A DNA stretch of 64,000 nt from Amycolatopsis anabasis (GTDB lineage Bacteria; Actinomycetota; Actinomycetes; Mycobacteriales; Pseudonocardiaceae), in contig NZ_VTHK01000017.1 of the NCBI RefSeq assembly GCF_009765355.1, forward strand, positions 62,001 through 126,000, in the 5' to 3' direction. The position numbers and the translations under genes are program-made. The notes below the pieces were generated by a model that was not told the origin of the DNA, did not search any database, and saw only the letters and a list, made by a program, of their open reading frames with translations. This document shows, piece after piece, positions 16,336-23,980 of the stretch; within the stretch, counting starts at the first letter, position 1; each line of letters starts with the position of its first letter.

Positions 16336-18192
16336 ATGATGTTGAGTTCCGTGAGGATCAAGCGTCTGGCGGTGCTGGGGCTGGGGGTACTGGCGGGAAT
16401 TGTGATGGTGACCACCCCGGCGAGCGCGGCGCCGGCCTGGGAGCCGAAGGACCCGCCGCTGTCCACCCCGTGGACCTACCAGGTGGGACCGGGCAACGCG
16501 CTCCCGGAGTACCCGCGCCCGCAGCTGACCCGGCCGCGGTGGCAGAACCTCAACGGCGTCTGGGAGTACGCGGGCCGTTCGGCGTCCGCGCGGTCCGCGC
16601 CGCCGTCGATCGCCGAGTACGGCGAGCGGATCCTGGTGCCCTACCCGCCGGAGTCCGCGCTGTCCGGCATCCAGCGGCACGACGATTTCATGTGGTACCG
16701 CAAGGTTTTCCAGATCCCCGGGGACTGGGGCGGCCAGCGCGTGCTGCTGCACTTCGGCGCCGTGGACCAGATCGCCACGGTCTGGGTGAACAACCAGCAG
16801 GTCGCGCAGCACGAGGGCGGGTACACCGAGTTCACCGCCGACATCACGCGCGCGCTGCGTTCGCACGGCTCGCAGGAACTCACCGTCCGGGTCGAGGATC
16901 GCAACGACATCAACACGTTCCCGGTCGGCAAGCAGCGCAACAAGCCCGGTGGCATCTTCTACACCGGCGCGTCCGGGATCTGGCAGACCGTCTGGCTGGA
17001 GCCGGTGCCGTACGCGCACGTGGACAAGCTGGACATCACCCCGGATCTGACCGGTTTCGCCGTCACGCCAAGGGCTTCCGGGGTGTCCGATCAGCGCGCC
17101 GAGGTCGTCGTCAGCGAACCGGGCGGCGCGGAGGTCGCGCGCTCGACCGGGAAGCCGGGGCAGCGGCTGCGCGTCCCGGTGCCGCGGCCGCGCCTGTGGT
17201 CGCCCGACGATCCGTACCTGTACGACCTGCGGGTCCGCCTGCTCTCGCCGTTCGGGCACGTGGTGGACGAGGTGCGGAGTTACGCGGGACTGCGCACGAT
17301 CGGCACGGTCGACGACGCGCAGGGGCGGCCCCGGATCGCGTTGAACGGGAAGATCACCTTCCTGCACGGGCCGCTGGATCAGGGGTACTGGCCGGACGGC
17401 ATCTACACCGCGCCGACCGACGAGGCGCTGCGCTTCGACCTCGAGCGCACCAAGGCGCTGGGCCTGAACTTCGTCCGCAAGCACGTCAAGGTCGAACCGG
17501 CGCGCTGGTACTACTGGGCGGACAAACTGGGTTTGCTGGTGTGGCAGGACATGCCGTCGCTGACCGTCTCCTTCGACGGCCCGCCGGGGCCCGCGCCGGA
17601 TCCGGTGCCCGAGGCGAAGGCGCATTTCGAGGCCGAGCTCGCGGCGATGGTGGACCAGCTGCGCAGCGTCACGTCCATCGTGGGCTGGGTTCCGTTCAAC
17701 GAGGGCTGGGGCGAATACGACACCGCGCGGATCGCGAATTCGGTCAAGTCCGCCGATCCGAGCCGGATGGTGAACCCGAACAGCGGCGTCAACTGCTGCT
17801 TCTCGCGGCCGGACACCGGCGCCGGGGACATCTACGACGACCACACCTACGTCGGGCCGGGGCGGCCGCAGATCCGCGACCACCGGGTGATCGTCGACGG
17901 CGAGTACGGCGGGCTGGGGCTGGTTCTCGACGGCAACCGGTGGCCGGGGCCGCCGCAGGCGTACGAGATGACGCCCACCCGGCAACGGCTCACCGAGCGG
18001 TATGTGGAAGTCAGCCGGGACCTGGAGAACGTGGTGCGCGCCAACGGGTTGTCCGGGGCGATCTACACCCAGACCACCGACGTGGAGAACGAGGTGAACG
18101 GTTACCTCACCTACGACCGGCGGGTGGTCAAACCGGTGCTTCCCGTTGTCGCCGAACGCAATCGCGCGGTAATCTCCGCGGGTTCGCAATGA
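16336..18192 (+). CDS. Secreted glycoside hydrolase family 2 enzyme (beta-galactosidase/glucuronidase-like)
   Basis: 618 residues. A Sec-type signal (RIKRLAVLGLGVLAG ending TTPASAAPA) precedes a GH2 sugar-binding jelly roll (DDFMWYRKVFQIPGDWGG, GGYTEFTADIT). An immunoglobulin-like domain and a TIM barrel follow. The proton donor is in PFNEGWGEYD (Glu 456) and the likely nucleophile in VDGEYGG (Glu 523), so it should be active. It is smaller than LacZ and fits the exported GH2 enzymes of actinomycetes that trim plant glycans. A second ATG is 3 bp downstream of the chosen one. It is probably cotranscribed with the exported aldose epimerase 20 bp downstream. The substrate is unassigned. Confidence 0.9.
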   Translation: MMLSSVRIKRLAVLGLGVLAGIVMVTTPASAAPAWEPKDPPLSTPWTYQVGPGNALPEYPRPQLTRPRWQNLNGVWEYAGRSASARSAPPSIAEYGERILVPYPPESALSGIQRHDDFMWYRKVFQIPGDWGGQRVLLHFGAVDQIATVWVNNQQVAQHEGGYTEFTADITRALRSHGSQELTVRVEDRNDINTFPVGKQRNKPGGIFYTGASGIWQTVWLEPVPYAHVDKLDITPDLTGFAVTPRASGVSDQRAEVVVSEPGGAEVARSTGKPGQRLRVPVPRPRLWSPDDPYLYDLRVRLLSPFGHVVDEVRSYAGLRTIGTVDDAQGRPRIALNGKITFLHGPLDQGYWPDGIYTAPTDEALRFDLERTKALGLNFVRKHVKVEPARWYYWADKLGLLVWQDMPSLTVSFDGPPGPAPDPVPEAKAHFEAELAAMVDQLRSVTSIVGWVPFNEGWGEYDTARIANSVKSADPSRMVNPNSGVNCCFSRPDTGAGDIYDDHTYVGPGRPQIRDHRVIVDGEYGGLGLVLDGNRWPGPPQAYEMTPTRQRLTERYVEVSRDLENVVRANGLSGAIYTQTTDVENEVNGYLTYDRRVVKPVLPVVAERNRAVISAGSQ

Positions 18193-18212
18193 CCTCCAGC
18201 TGGGGAGGGACA

Positions 18213-19238
18213 ATGGGGTCCGGACGGGATTTCACCCGGCGCGGCGCACTCGGCGCGGCACTGGCCGCGGGGGCGGTGACCGCGACGGCCGCGCCCGCGC
18301 GAGCGGAGTCCACAGTGGATAGTGCTCGGCAGACCGCGAGCGGGCGGGTCTACGAGCTGCGCCGCGGCCGGGAACGCGCCGTGGTGGGCGGGGTTTCGGC
18401 GACCCTGCTGTCGTACCGGGTGGACGGCGAGGAACTGCTGCTCACCCATCCCGCGGCGGAGATGGGCGAGGGATACCAGGGCAAGACCATCCTGCCCTGG
18501 CCGAACCGGATCGATCACGGACGCTACACCTTCGGCGGCAAGCAGTACTCGGTCCCGATCAACGAACCGGACCGGGACACCGCGTTGCACGGGCTGCTGA
18601 GCTTCACCGAATGGTCGCCGGTCCGCTGTGGACGCGAGTCGGTGGTGCTGGAGATCCAGCAGCACCCGCACTACGGCTACCCGTTTCACCTGGCGTTCCG
18701 GATCGAGTTCGCGCTGGGGCGCCGGGGGCTGGCGTGCACGCTGACCGCGCGCAACATCGGCGACGGCCCGGCCCCGTTCGGCACGGCGAACCACACCTAC
18801 GTCGCGGCGCCAGCGGGCGGCCGGATCGACGCGATGGACCTGGAGCTGGGCGCGAGCACGTACTACGTGGTGAACGACCGGCTGATCCCGACCGGGACGG
18901 CCCCGGTCGCCGGAACCCCGTACGACTTCCGGCAGGCGCGGCGGATCGGCGCGACGAAGATGGACACCGCGTTCTCCGACGTGCGCCGGGGCGCCGACGG
19001 GCTCGCGACGGTCGGCTTCACCCGGCCGGGCGGGCACGACGTCGAGCTGTGGATGGACGAGGGCTACGACTACCTGCAGGTGTACACGGACGACGGTCCC
19101 CAGGGGCACCCGCCGCGGTCCGGGCTCACCGTCGAACCGGTCAGCTGCGCGCCGAACTGCTTCAACACCGGCGACGGCCTGGTCGTCCTGCGCCCCCGCG
19201 AGACCTGGCGAGGCGTGTGGGGGCTGCGCACCGTGTGA
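18213..19238 (+). CDS. Tat-exported aldose 1-epimerase
   Basis: 341 residues from the ATG at 18213, chosen because GGGGAGGG lies five bases upstream. An ATG at 18189 overlaps the GH2 stop but has no SD. The start MGSGRDFTRRGALGAALAAG is a twin-arginine signal followed by a TAAPARAES cleavage region. The catalytic domain shows the galactose-mutarotase pattern: KTILPWPNRIDHGRYTFGGK, DTALHGLLSFTEW, the active His in GTANHTYVAAP and a late Glu in SGLTVEPVSCAPNCFN. It interconverts alpha and beta anomers. Pairing with the secreted GH2 enzyme suggests extracellular conversion of released sugars. A palindromic terminator follows. Confidence 0.88.
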   Translation: MGSGRDFTRRGALGAALAAGAVTATAAPARAESTVDSARQTASGRVYELRRGRERAVVGGVSATLLSYRVDGEELLLTHPAAEMGEGYQGKTILPWPNRIDHGRYTFGGKQYSVPINEPDRDTALHGLLSFTEWSPVRCGRESVVLEIQQHPHYGYPFHLAFRIEFALGRRGLACTLTARNIGDGPAPFGTANHTYVAAPAGGRIDAMDLELGASTYYVVNDRLIPTGTAPVAGTPYDFRQARRIGATKMDTAFSDVRRGADGLATVGFTRPGGHDVELWMDEGYDYLQVYTDDGPQGHPPRSGLTVEPVSCAPNCFNTGDGLVVLRPRETWRGVWGLRTV

Positions 19239-19248
19239 CGGCTCTCCG

Positions 19249-19303
19249 TTTCATGAGGGGACCCCTCCAGACAAAATTCGTCTGGAGGGGTCCCCTCATG
19301 AAA
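19249..19303. terminator. Bidirectional palindrome terminator, family copy 1
   Basis: Two perfect 24-base arms (19249-19272 and 19280-19303) around the 7-base loop AAAATTC. The arm contains CATGAGGGGACCCCTCC. It lies between the convergent aldose epimerase and glutathione peroxidase genes. Related copies are at 54691-54747 and 57850-57904. Confidence 0.85.
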
Positions 19304-19313
19304 CCTCGGGTGC

Positions 19314-19799
19314 TCAGGCGAGGAGGGACTCGATCGCTTCGGTGACCGCGGTGTCCTCCGGGTCGGTGCGCGGGCGGAACCGGGCGACCACCTTGCCGTC
19401 CGGGCCGACCAGGAACTTCTCGAAGTTCCACTGGATGTCCCCGGCTTCGCCGTCGGCGTCCGGGGTCCGGGTCAGCTCGGCGTAGAGCGGGTGGCGGTTC
19501 TCCCCGTTGACCTCGACCTTGGCGAACAGCGGGAAGCTCACGCCGTAGGTCGTCGAGCAGAAGGTCTGGATCTCCTCGGCGGTGCCCGGTTCCTGGCCCG
19601 CGAACTGGTTGCACGGGAACCCGGCCACCGAGAAACCGCGGTCGGCGTAGCGCTTCTGCAGCCGCTCGAGGCCCTCGTACTGCGGGGTCAGCCCGCATTT
19701 GGAAGCCACGTTCACCACGAGCAGGGCCTGGCCGCCCAGCGCGCCGAGGGTGGCGGGTTCGCCGGACAGCGTGGTCAACGGGATGTCGTGGACGCTCAA
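19314..19799 (-). CDS. Glutathione peroxidase-family thiol peroxidase (Cys type)
   Basis: 161 residues when started at TTG 19799. That start is preferred because AGAAGGAG (19807-19814) is seven bases upstream and the product then begins MSVHDIPL, the usual GPx N-terminus. A GTG at 19826 overlapping the upstream stop would add nine residues. The catalytic Cys 35 is in VNVASKCGLTPQY, with GFPCNQFAGQEPG and the WNFEKFLVGPDG motif supplying Gln, Trp and Asn. Bacterial Cys-type GPx enzymes reduce hydroperoxides, normally with thioredoxin rather than glutathione. It is 23 bp downstream of the GH57 gene on the same strand. Confidence 0.93.
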   Translation of the reverse strand: MSVHDIPLTTLSGEPATLGALGGQALLVVNVASKCGLTPQYEGLERLQKRYADRGFSVAGFPCNQFAGQEPGTAEEIQTFCSTTYGVSFPLFAKVEVNGENRHPLYAELTRTPDADGEAGDIQWNFEKFLVGPDGKVVARFRPRTDPEDTAVTEAIESLLA

Positions 19800-19822
19800 C
19801 TCGATGCTCCTTCTCTTGCCGG

Positions 19823-21409
19823 TCACAGGTCGCGGGCGTCGAGATGCCCGAACGGGTTGTCCTCGGCGCGCAACTCGGCGGCCAGCCGCGCCGCGCTCTC
19901 GTGCTGCCCGTCGCGCAGCAACGCGACGAGCCGGTCGAACCGCTCGGTGTGCACGCGGGCGCGGCGGCGCGCGTAGTCGGCGGCGGAATCCTTGGTGACC
20001 ATGAACGCCCAGTCGCTGGACAGGGCGAGCAGGGCCTCGGTCACCAGCTGGTCCCGGCTCCCATTCCGCGCCGCCAAACTTGCCGGAAGGGACCTTTGCT
20101 CACGAATTTCCGTAGTAAAAGTCCCACGCTCCGGTTTGCCGGGAGCGAAGGTCCCTTCCTGCCGCGGCGGCCCGGTGAAGGTGAGCAGGCGCTCCTGGAG
20201 GGCGGCGTTGGCCTGGACGAGGTCGGCCACCTGCTCGCCGTCCCACACCCGCCAGTCCTTGCCCGAACCCCAGGAGGACGCCGGGAGGTCGACCGGGGCG
20301 CCCAGATGGCCCGCCTCCAGCGCCCCGCGCAGCGTGGTCACCCGCACCCCGGCTTCCGGCAGCGCCCGCAGCACGCCTTCCAGCCACGCCGGTCCCTCGT
20401 GCCACCAGTGCCCGAACAACTCCGTGTCGTACGCGGCGACCACGAGCGACTCCCGCCCGTGCTTCTCCCGCAGCGACCGCAGCCGGGTCACCACGGTGTC
20501 CACGAAATCCTTCACGTGCAGGCCGAGCGTGTCCGCCGCGAGCGCGGGATCGTACGGCGCCTTGTTCGCGGGCTCGACCGTCTTCCCGGTGACGCGCGAC
20601 GGCTTCAGCCCCACCCGGTGGTCCCAGGTGTGGAAGTCGCGGTACGCGGCATGCCCGGGGTAGCCCGCCTTCGGCGACCAGACCCGGTAGGTGACCTCCA
20701 GGTCCCGCCCGAAGCACACCACGTCCGACGAGCCCACCGTGCGCGCGGCCGAGGTGTCCCCGCGCAGCGACGGCCCGTCCACCAGGAACCGGCGGACCCC
20801 GGCGCGGGCGTACCCGGTCTCCATCCCCGGCGCGTACCCGCATTCGGGCGCCCAGATGCCCTCGGGCCGGTGGCCGATCCGCAGGAACGTGTCGTCCAGC
20901 CCGCCGCGCAGCGCGAACGAACGGATCCGCGGATCGAGCAGCGGCTGGAACGGATGCGTCAGCGGCCCGCCCAGCAGTTCGATCACCCCGGAGTCCACAA
21001 AGGACCGGAGGATCGGCGAGAAACCGTGCCGCCACCGGGTTTCGAACTCCTCGACCGCGCGGGTCGCGGTCAGGTACTCGCTCGCGCCGAGATCGCGCAG
21101 CAGCGGGTCGTCGCGCCAGAGCGTGGTGGCCTGGCGGGCCCGCAGCTGCCAGTGCCCGAGCCAGTCGTGGAAGGTGCGCAGGCAGTACGGATCGTCGAGC
21201 TGCGCGGCGAGCACCGGCGTCACCCCGAGGGTGAGCACGTCCCGCTTGCCCTCCTCGGCGAACCGCCGCAGCAGGTCCACCACCGGCAGGTAGGAATGCG
21301 ACCACGCCTGATAGAGCCACTCCTCGCCGACCGGCCAGGAACCGTGGTGCGCCAGCCACGGCAGGTGGCTGTGCACGACCAGGCAGAACGTGCCCTCGGA
21401 TCGACTCAC
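19823..21409 (-). CDS. GH57 1,4-alpha-glucan branching enzyme (Rv3031-like)
   Basis: 528 residues from a GTG that overlaps the upstream methyltransferase stop (GTGA). GH57 conserved regions are all present: HSHLPWLAHHGSW, the nucleophile in GIWAPECGYAPG (Glu 189) and the acid/base in AAYDTELFGHWWHEG (Asp 328), followed by a helical C-terminal domain (DUF1957). The family branches alpha-1,4-glucan by making alpha-1,6 links. With the Rv3030-like methyltransferase and the Rv3032-like GT4 gene it fits methylglucose polysaccharide synthesis. A 75-bp palindromic element (20085-20159) lies in frame near residues 417-441 and adds a stretch around GTFTTEIREQRSLP. It may be a surface loop. Confidence 0.93.
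   Translation of the reverse strand: MSRSEGTFCLVVHSHLPWLAHHGSWPVGEEWLYQAWSHSYLPVVDLLRRFAEEGKRDVLTLGVTPVLAAQLDDPYCLRTFHDWLGHWQLRARQATTLWRDDPLLRDLGASEYLTATRAVEEFETRWRHGFSPILRSFVDSGVIELLGGPLTHPFQPLLDPRIRSFALRGGLDDTFLRIGHRPEGIWAPECGYAPGMETGYARAGVRRFLVDGPSLRGDTSAARTVGSSDVVCFGRDLEVTYRVWSPKAGYPGHAAYRDFHTWDHRVGLKPSRVTGKTVEPANKAPYDPALAADTLGLHVKDFVDTVVTRLRSLREKHGRESLVVAAYDTELFGHWWHEGPAWLEGVLRALPEAGVRVTTLRGALEAGHLGAPVDLPASSWGSGKDWRVWDGEQVADLVQANAALQERLLTFTGPPRQEGTFAPGKPERGTFTTEIREQRSLPASLAARNGSRDQLVTEALLALSSDWAFMVTKDSAADYARRRARVHTERFDRLVALLRDGQHESAARLAAELRAEDNPFGHLDARDL
20085..20159. repeat. 75-bp palindromic mini-element inside the GH57 gene
   Basis: Terminal inverted repeats GGAAGGGACCTTTGCTC (20085-20101) and GAGCGAAGGTCCCTTCC (20143-20159) pair with one mismatch. 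The inner part includes CCGGTTTGCCGGGAG-like short palindromes and an A+T-richer stretch (GAATTTCCGTAGTAAAAG) unlike the surrounding coding sequence. The length of 75 bp is a multiple of three and leaves the reading frame open. Confidence 0.7.
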
Positions 21410-22188
21410 GGGCGCACCGCCACCGCGACGAGATCCAGGCTCGCGTCCAGTTCCCGGTCGTGGATCGCGAAGTCCGCCGCCCCGATCGCCGCGATGTCGG
21501 CGAGCAGCCCGGCGGGCCAGCTCGCCTGCCCGGGCAGCTGCCCCAGCACCACGTCCAGCTGCGCGTCGATGATCGAACCGCCGTACCGCTCGTCCAGCGC
21601 CCGCACCCCGGGCCCGTGGTGCAGGCCGTGCAGCAGTTCGACGCCGAACCCCGCTTCGCGCAGCAGCGAGTCCAGTTCGGACGGTGCGAGTTCCCGGGTG
21701 TGGAACGGGTTCAGCGGGGTGTCGCTGTCCGGGGTGAAGGTCAGCCGGTTCGGCGTGGTGACCAGCAGGCGGCCGCCGGGGCGCAGCACCCGGTGGCATT
21801 CGGCGAGGAAGCCGCCCTGGTCCCACAGGTGCTCGATCACCTGGAAGTTCGCCACCACGTCCACTGTGGACGTTCCCAGCGGCAGGTACGCCAGGTTGGC
21901 GCGCAGCACGCCGACGTCCGGGTAGCGCCGGGCGACGTGCGCGGCGGTCGGCTCGTCGTAGTCCAGCGCGATCACCCGCGCGGCCCGCGAGGCGATCAGC
22001 CCGGCGCCGTAACCTTCGCCACATCCGGCCTCGAGCACGGTCGCACCGGCGCAGTAGGGCAGCAGCGCGAGGTACGCGGCCTCGTGCCGCCGGAACCAGT
22101 AGTTCTCCTCGGGGATGCCCGGAACGGTGCGTTCCCCGGTCAGGTGCAGCGCCTCGGCGCGTCCGGCCGCCTCGGTGGATGGGGTCAC
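21406..22188 (-). CDS. SAM-dependent methyltransferase (Rv3030-like)
   Basis: 260 residues from a GTG. The class I Rossmann motif I is VLEAGCGEGYGAGLIAS, followed by ALDYDEPTAAHVARRYPDV and the post-motif VVANFQVIEHLWDQGGFLAE-type segment. Its place directly before the GH57 gene (4-bp overlap) matches Mycobacterium Rv3030, proposed to be an O-methyltransferase for methylglucose lipopolysaccharide. The target hydroxyl is inferred from this context only. It is divergent from a small membrane-protein gene with 52 bp between starts. Confidence 0.88.
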   Translation of the reverse strand: MTPSTEAAGRAEALHLTGERTVPGIPEENYWFRRHEAAYLALLPYCAGATVLEAGCGEGYGAGLIASRAARVIALDYDEPTAAHVARRYPDVGVLRANLAYLPLGTSTVDVVANFQVIEHLWDQGGFLAECHRVLRPGGRLLVTTPNRLTFTPDSDTPLNPFHTRELAPSELDSLLREAGFGVELLHGLHHGPGVRALDERYGGSIIDAQLDVVLGQLPGQASWPAGLLADIAAIGAADFAIHDRELDASLDLVAVAVRP

Positions 22189-22240
22189 CCGGCGACCCTA
22201 TCTCCTGTCACGTTCGGCACGGCTGTCCTGTCCTAGTGGT

Positions 22241-22651
22241 ATGCAACGAACAGTCACCCGTGTCCTGCTGATCGCGCTCGGCGTGAGCATCGCCGTGGCG
22301 GGGGTCTGGGCGCAGTTCTTCCCCGCGTCCTTCTACCCGGACTTCCCTGGCTTCCGGTCGGCCTGGATCTCGCTGGACGGGCCCTTCAACGAGCACCTGA
22401 TCCGCGACGTCGGCGGCCTCTTCCTCGCCCTGTGCGTGCTCTCGCTCGGCGCCGCGGTGATCGGCAGCACGGCCGCCGCCCGGCTGGCCGCCCTGGCCTG
22501 GCTGGCCTACTCGGTGCCGCACTTCGGCTACCACGTGACGCACCTGCATCACTTCGAAACCGTGGACCGGGTGCTGATCGCGGCGACGACCGCGGCGATC
22601 GTGGTGCTCCCGCTGGCCGTGCTGGCGATCCCGGGGCGCCGCGAGACCTAG
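22241..22651 (+). CDS. Small integral membrane protein of unknown function
   Basis: 136 residues with four predicted hydrophobic segments (about residues 8-25, 55-75, 80-95 and 110-130). A loop between the first two contains FFPASFYPDFPGFRSAWIS. His-rich text (VPHFGYHVTHLHHFE) sits between helices three and four and might bind a metal or haem, but this is speculation. A start at the ATG 22241 places it 52 bp from the divergent methyltransferase gene. Its stop overlaps the convergent 57-residue gene. I do not recognise a named family with confidence; DoxX-like four-helix proteins are comparable in size. Confidence 0.75.
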   Translation: MQRTVTRVLLIALGVSIAVAGVWAQFFPASFYPDFPGFRSAWISLDGPFNEHLIRDVGGLFLALCVLSLGAAVIGSTAAARLAALAWLAYSVPHFGYHVTHLHHFETVDRVLIAATTAAIVVLPLAVLAIPGRRET

Positions 22652-22821
22652 TGCGCGGGCGGCTTGCCCTTGCCGGTGGCCCGGTCGCGCAGCTTGTTCA
22701 GCGCTTCCTTCGCCTGCTGCTTGCGGCGCGGGTCGTTGGCGAACTCCTTGGCCTGCCGGATGGCCTTCTTGCCCTGCGGGGTGTTGGCCAGGCGTGCGAG
22801 CTTGTTGAACAGCGATGCCAT
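22648..22821 (-). CDS. Small basic conserved hypothetical protein (57 aa)
   Basis: 57 residues from an ATG with GGAAGG eight bases upstream. It is helical, Lys/Arg/Ala-rich (LFNKLARLANTPQGKKAIRQ) and without a membrane segment or signal. The TPQGKKAIRQA stretch is common in short actinobacterial proteins that resemble antitoxin-like or DNA-associated helices, but no function is known. Its stop overlaps the stop of the convergent membrane-protein gene. Confidence 0.7.
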   Translation of the reverse strand: MASLFNKLARLANTPQGKKAIRQAKEFANDPRRKQQAKEALNKLRDRATGKGKPPAH

Positions 22822-22886
22822 GGTGCTGCCTTCCGTGGCGTTATGTCCGTTTCGACAGTTCAACGGACATGGGCGACAGGAAGTTC

Positions 22887-23735
22887 CTAAGCGGCCGGGG
22901 AAACCGTGATTCCGACCGCGCCAGGGCCCACATGCGCGCCTATTATCGTGCTCGCCTCCAGCAGCAGGCTGTCCCGCACGGCGGGCAGCCGCTCCTTCAG
23001 GCGCGCGGTGACCTCTTCCATCCGCTCGTCCGGCGCGCCGAAGCGCAGCACCGCGATGTCGACCGGTTGCCCGCCCGCCCGGTCCACCGCGAGGTCGGCC
23101 AGTTTCGCCAGCGCACGGCGGGTTCCGGGCACCCGGGCGACCGGGGCCACCTCGCCGTCGCGCACGGTGAGCAGGGGCTTGATGGAGAGCGCGGTGCCGA
23201 GGAACTTCGTCGCCGCGCCGATCCGGCCGCCGCGGCGCAGGTACTCCAGGGTGTCGACGTAGATCAGCTCGGTGCTGGTGGTGTAGCGGCGCTCGGCGGC
23301 CTCGATCACGCGGCGGGCCTGCCCGCCCGCGGCCGCCGCCCGGGCCGCGGACAGCGCCGCGAACCCGAGGCTCATGCCCAGGATCTCGCTGTCCAGCACG
23401 TGCACCGGGATTCGGACCTGCTGCGCGGCTTCGCGGGCGGCCTGGGCGGTGGCCGACATCCGGCCGGAGATGTGCACGCTGACGATCGCGGTCGCGCCCG
23501 CGCTCACCGCGTCCTGGTAGGTCCAGAAAAAGGCGCCCGCATCCGGTGGTGCGGTGGCCACCGTCTTACCCATGCGCAGCGCCTCGATGATCTCCGGACG
23601 GCTGAATCTGTGCTCGTCGTCGACGTGGGCGCCCACCTGCAGTTGCAGCTGGACGACCTTGATGCCCCACTGGTTGATCAGGTGATCGGGCAGGCAGGCG
23701 GTCGAGTCGGTGACTACGGCGACATGACTGGGCAC
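22887..23735 (-). CDS. DegV-family fatty-acid-binding protein
   Basis: 282 residues from the GTG at 23735. The N-terminal VAVVTDSTACLPDHLINQW is the DegV signature. DAGAFFWTYQDAVSAGAT and VHISGRMSATAQAAREAA form the lipid head-group pocket, and the C-terminal ASTIIGAHVGPGAVGITVSP is also typical. DegV/FakB proteins bind a fatty acid and can present it to a FakA kinase for phosphorylation and phospholipid synthesis; no fakA is in the window. It is divergent from the etfBA operon, with a 14-bp palindrome in the gap. No SD is evident at the chosen start. Confidence 0.9.
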   Translation of the reverse strand: MPSHVAVVTDSTACLPDHLINQWGIKVVQLQLQVGAHVDDEHRFSRPEIIEALRMGKTVATAPPDAGAFFWTYQDAVSAGATAIVSVHISGRMSATAQAAREAAQQVRIPVHVLDSEILGMSLGFAALSAARAAAAGGQARRVIEAAERRYTTSTELIYVDTLEYLRRGGRIGAATKFLGTALSIKPLLTVRDGEVAPVARVPGTRRALAKLADLAVDRAGGQPVDIAVLRFGAPDERMEEVTARLKERLPAVRDSLLLEASTIIGAHVGPGAVGITVSPAA

Positions 23736-23833
23736 GGTTCGGAGGCTAACCCCTCGCACCCAACAGGAGTACCCCGGCGTTCCGCCAAGCGGGCTAGGGG
23801 CCACCCACGGTAGACTTCGCACGGGCAACTACC

Positions 23834-23847
23834 GGGACGATCGTCCC
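23834..23847. promoter_or_regulatory. 14-bp perfect palindrome upstream of etfBA
   Basis: GGGACGATCGTCCC lies in the 245-bp gap between the divergent degV and etfB genes, 99 bp and 134 bp from their starts. It is a candidate operator. No regulator can be named. Confidence 0.45.
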
Positions 23848-23980
23848 AGTAAACGCTTCATCCAGGTGAATGGCGTCACCTCGGCGCGCCACGGAAGCAA
23901 GTCTTCCCTAAGCTACCGGCGAGTAGAGGCCTGTTCCGGCTGCGTTCACGCGCCCAATATCGGGAGGTCGAAGAAGACCC

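Noticed and set aside
16329..19238. Single frame spanning the GH2 and epimerase genes on the plus strand
   Set aside because: Only its last third (from 18213) is a protein; the first part is out of frame with the GH2 enzyme.
19249..19303. IS element or transposon end
   Set aside because: No transposase or target-site duplication; the whole unit is one hairpin between convergent genes.
19800..19826. GTG start of the glutathione peroxidase at 19826
   Set aside because: The SD AGAAGGAG and the conserved N-terminus both point to the TTG at 19799.
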